A program made the translations under genes and the position numbers. From NCBI RefSeq assembly GCF_029960785.1, contig NZ_JASBQE010000021.1, positions 93,352 through 157,351 of the forward strand: a stretch of 64,000 nt of DNA, written 5' to 3'. Of the stretch, positions 61,123 to 64,000 are shown one piece after another. Source of the DNA: Polyangium sp. 15x6. GTDB lineage: Bacteria; Myxococcota_A; Polyangia; Polyangiales; Polyangiaceae. The notes under the pieces were generated by a model, which was not told where the DNA came from, searched no databases, and worked only from the letters and a program-made list of their open reading frames with translations. How positions within the stretch are numbered: position 1 is the first letter of the stretch; each line of letters begins with the position of its first letter.

Positions 61123-64000
61123 ATGTTGGCAGCGAAGCGATGGTGGTTTGCTCTTCCGGTCTCGCTCGCGGCAGCGTGCGGGGCGGACGACAGGGGTCCG
61201 CAATCGGGGGATGCTTCCCTTTCGGCGCAGGCGAAAGCGCCCCCGGCAGGGGAAGCGGTGGATCACACGGGGCTGCGCGCGGCCTACGTGGCGGCGGTGC
61301 AAAAGGACGCCTCGCCGGCGTATCGCCTGGAGCGCGGCGACAAGGGCACGATTTCCGCCAGGAATCCGGCGCAGGGCCTCTCTGCGGAGCTCTCCCCGGC
61401 GGGCGTGCGTGTCGCCGTCGATGAACGCGCCGATCGCCCGTTCGAGCTTTCGCTCGACGCCGTGGGCTGCGACGGCGACCTCGAGCCCGCCGCCGAGGCT
61501 TCGCCCGAGGCGAGCGGCAATCGCGCCGAATATCGCCGCGGCGACGTCGTGGAGTGGTATTTGAATGGCCCGCTCGGCCTGGAGCAGGGCTTCGATCTCG
61601 CGAAGCGGCCCGCGTGCCGCGAGGCGGGCGGCGGCACGGTGACGCTTTCGATGCGCGCCGAGGGGCTCCTGCCCGAGCTCACGGCCGAGGCGGACGCGGC
61701 GCTCCTGCGTGACGAGGCGGGTGAGGTGATCCTCCGCTACACCGACCTGCACGTCACGGACGCGAACGGCCGCGTGCTGCCGTCGTTCCTCTCGGCCGAA
61801 GAGGGCCGGATCGCCATTCACGTCGACGACACGGGCGCGATCTATCCGATCGTGGTCGATCCCATCGTATGGGCCGAGGCGCAGAAGCTCCTGGCGAACG
61901 ACGCGGCGGCGGACGACGCGTTCGGTTATGCCGTGGCGATCGACGGGGACACGGCCGTCGTGGGCGCGCCGGACGACGACGACGCCGCCAAGGGCCTGGA
62001 CGCGGGCTCGGCATACGTGTTCCTCCGGAACGCGGGGAACAACACCTGGACGCAGTCGCAAAGGCTCCTCTCGGGCGACGCCTCGACCACGGCCGGCGAC
62101 CGGTTCGGCCGCGCGGTGGCCATCTCCGGCAACATCATCGCGGTCGGCGCCCCGATCGACAACGCCAGCCGCGGCGCGGTCTTCGTCTTCCAGCGGACGG
62201 CCTTCGGCTCGAATTTCACGCAGCTCCAGAAGATCACGGCGAACGACGCAGCCGCGCAGGATCGCTTCGGCGCGTCGATCGCCCTCTCGGGCACGACGCT
62301 CGTGGTCGGCGCGCCGTTCGACGACAACGGCGCCAACGTCGACGCCGGATCGGCCTACGTCTACGTGAAGGGCGCGAGCACGTTCACGCTGCAGGGCGCC
62401 AAGCTGACGGCGGGCGCGGCGGCCGCGGGGCAGGACGAGTTCGGCACGGCCGTCGCGGTCTCGGGCGATACCATCGTCGTCGGCGCGTATGGCGATGACG
62501 ACAATGGCTCGGTGTCGGGCTCGGCGTTCGTGTTCTTCCGGACCGCGGGCGTCTGGGCGCAACAAGCGAAGCTCGCCCCGCCCGACGGCAAGGCGAACGA
62601 TTGGTTCGGCTACTCCGTGGCGGTCGCAGGCGACACCGCGCTCATCGCCGCGCCGCTCGCCGTCGCTTCGCAAGGCAAGGTGTACGCGTACACGCGCACG
62701 GGGGGCGTCTGGGCGCAGCAGGCGCAGATCCTCGCGGCGGACGGCGACGGCGGGGATCAGTTCGGCCATTCCGTGTCGATCGTCGGAGACACGGCGGTCA
62801 TCGGCGCGCGTTACGACGAACCGCAGTCGACCGGCTCGGCCTACGTGTTCCTGCGGAACGCGGGCGTGTGGGCCCAGGAGAAGAAGCTCACGGGCGCGGA
62901 CGCCGGGCTCGGCGCTCAGTTCGGTCACTCGGTCGGCGTGAGCGGCTCGTGGGCGATCGCCGGCGCCGAGGCGCACTCCGGCGCGGCCGCGAACAGCGGC
63001 GCGGCGTACCTGTTCACGCCGCAGAACAAGCTCGACAACGGGCAGGCGTGCCAGGTCGGAAAGGACTGCGCGAGCGGCTTCTGCGCCGACGGCGTCTGCT
63101 GCAACACGGCCTGCGGCGGCGGCGCGGCAGACGATTGCCAGGCCTGCAACACCGCGGGCGCCGTGGGCACCTGCACGCCGTCCGCGGCCGGCACCGAGTG
63201 CCGCATGACGGGCGGCGCGTGCGACGTGGCCGAGGCGTGCGACGGGACGAACACCGCTTGCCCGGCGGATGTGAAGGTCGCGGCGGGCACCGAGTGCCGC
63301 GCCTCGATCGGCGGGTGCGATCCGGCCGAGACCTGTGACGGCGCGAGCAACGCTTGCCCTGCGGATGCGGTCGCCCCGGGCGGCTTCGTTTGCCGCGCGG
63401 CCGTGGGCACGTGCGACGTCGACGAGATCTGCGACGGGTTCACGCCGCTCTGCCCCGGCGACAACCTCGTCCCGGCGGGCACCGCGTGCCGTGCCGCGGC
63501 GGGCGCTTGCGACGCGGCGGAGAGCTGCGACGGCGTGAACGGCGCTTGCCCGGCCGACGCGAAGGTCGCGGCGGGCACCGAGTGCCGCGGCATGGCGGGC
63601 GCCTGCGACGCGGCGGAGGCGTGCGACGGCGCGTCGAACGATTGCCCGGCCGACGTGGTATCGAGCGCCGGCACCGTGTGCCGCGCGGCGATCGGCCTCT
63701 GCGACGTGGCGGAGAGCTGCGATGGCGCGGCCGTGGATTGCCCAGCCGACGCGCTCGCCGTGGCGGGCACGGAATGCCGGGCTGCGGCCGGGGAATGCGA
63801 CCTGGCGGAGCTCTGCGACGGCGCGACGAACGATTGCCCGGCCGACGGGACGCTGCCTGACGGCACGGCCTGCACCGACGGCAGGTGCGAGGCCGGCGTC
63901 TGCGAGACGGGCGAGGGCGGCGCAGGCGGCGGCGGTGGCGCCGGTGGTGACGGCGGCGCGGGTGGTGCCGGCGGCGCGGGCGGCGCCGGCGCGGGTGGCT
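61123..64000 (+). CDS. FG-GAP and Cys-repeat surface lipoprotein (partial)
   Basis: 959 codons are visible; the gene runs off the window. The lipobox is LAAAC (Cys19). After a beta-rich N-terminal domain (ending IVVDPIVWAEAQKL) come seven FG-GAP repeats, about 240-640 (DAFGYAVAIDGDTAVVGAP through AQFGHSVGVSGSWAIAGA), as in integrin-type propellers. A CCNTAC module leads into seven tandem 32-residue repeats of the type GTECR...CDxAExCDG...CPAD (about 685-920), then a Gly-rich run (GGAGGGGGAGGDGG). It resembles the giant lipoprotein at 52231 in its final part. A surface adhesin-type role is inferred. Confidence 0.88.
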   Translation, partial: MLAAKRWWFALPVSLAAACGADDRGPQSGDASLSAQAKAPPAGEAVDHTGLRAAYVAAVQKDASPAYRLERGDKGTISARNPAQGLSAELSPAGVRVAVDERADRPFELSLDAVGCDGDLEPAAEASPEASGNRAEYRRGDVVEWYLNGPLGLEQGFDLAKRPACREAGGGTVTLSMRAEGLLPELTAEADAALLRDEAGEVILRYTDLHVTDANGRVLPSFLSAEEGRIAIHVDDTGAIYPIVVDPIVWAEAQKLLANDAAADDAFGYAVAIDGDTAVVGAPDDDDAAKGLDAGSAYVFLRNAGNNTWTQSQRLLSGDASTTAGDRFGRAVAISGNIIAVGAPIDNASRGAVFVFQRTAFGSNFTQLQKITANDAAAQDRFGASIALSGTTLVVGAPFDDNGANVDAGSAYVYVKGASTFTLQGAKLTAGAAAAGQDEFGTAVAVSGDTIVVGAYGDDDNGSVSGSAFVFFRTAGVWAQQAKLAPPDGKANDWFGYSVAVAGDTALIAAPLAVASQGKVYAYTRTGGVWAQQAQILAADGDGGDQFGHSVSIVGDTAVIGARYDEPQSTGSAYVFLRNAGVWAQEKKLTGADAGLGAQFGHSVGVSGSWAIAGAEAHSGAAANSGAAYLFTPQNKLDNGQACQVGKDCASGFCADGVCCNTACGGGAADDCQACNTAGAVGTCTPSAAGTECRMTGGACDVAEACDGTNTACPADVKVAAGTECRASIGGCDPAETCDGASNACPADAVAPGGFVCRAAVGTCDVDEICDGFTPLCPGDNLVPAGTACRAAAGACDAAESCDGVNGACPADAKVAAGTECRGMAGACDAAEACDGASNDCPADVVSSAGTVCRAAIGLCDVAESCDGAAVDCPADALAVAGTECRAAAGECDLAELCDGATNDCPADGTLPDGTACTDGRCEAGVCETGEGGAGGGGGAGGDGGAGGAGGAGGAGAGG

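Overview
The window is GC-rich DNA from what looks like a myxobacterium (Myxococcota, probably Polyangiales). The evidence is the very high GC3, the many lipoproteins with Gly/Ala-rich or Cys-rich tails, a zinc-ribbon Hanks-type kinase, FG-GAP and BNR-like surface proteins, a C-terminus resembling the MYXO-CTERM signal, and families of large dispersed inverted repeats. No tRNA, rRNA, CRISPR array or insertion sequence transposase was seen.

Region 1 (about 1-14850) is a mobile-element-like block. A partial helix-turn-helix gene (minus, 1-361) diverges from a dense plus-strand operon of 12 genes (460-9751). That operon holds a candidate beta-rich capsid protein, a transglutaminase-like cysteine protease, a LysM membrane protein, two further beta-rich proteins, a tail-anchored CHAP plus lysozyme-like enzyme, a histone-like basic protein and several single-membrane-span proteins. 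It meets head-on a minus-strand operon of nine mostly unknown genes (14844-9764), many joined by 4-base overlaps. No terminase, portal, tail tube or tape measure is present. The best reading is part of a tailless, possibly membrane-containing prophage or a derivative of one.

Region 2 (15000-25350) is chromosomal. It has a tandem duplication of a whole transcription unit (promoter region, low-complexity lipoprotein, terminator), a kinase coupled to a TPR protein, a Rieske oxygenase, Cys-rich lipoproteins, a SWIM zinc-finger operon and a gene remnant.

Region 3 (25350-39300) has an enoyl-CoA hydratase divergent from an operon of an acyl carrier protein, two double-ketosynthase fusions and a LolA-like lipoprotein. 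It also has a group of apparent pseudo-enzymes (a patatin lacking the dyad Asp and a class II amidotransferase lacking Cys2), a C2-PDZ lipoprotein, a SpoU methyltransferase and a deoxyhypusine-synthase-like protein. Three roughly 320-bp copies of a MITE-like inverted repeat sit between convergent genes here.

Region 4 (39300-50050) has a giant BNR-type lipoprotein, uppP, a winged-helix protein and a czcCBA heavy-metal efflux operon headed by a Cys/His-rich membrane protein. Region 5 (50100-64000) has large secreted lipoproteins, one with a CxxCH motif, a PucR-like regulator, small lipoproteins, aspS, and a truncated FG-GAP/Cys-repeat surface protein that runs off the end. A fragment of the aspS 3' end is duplicated about 3 kb away from the gene.
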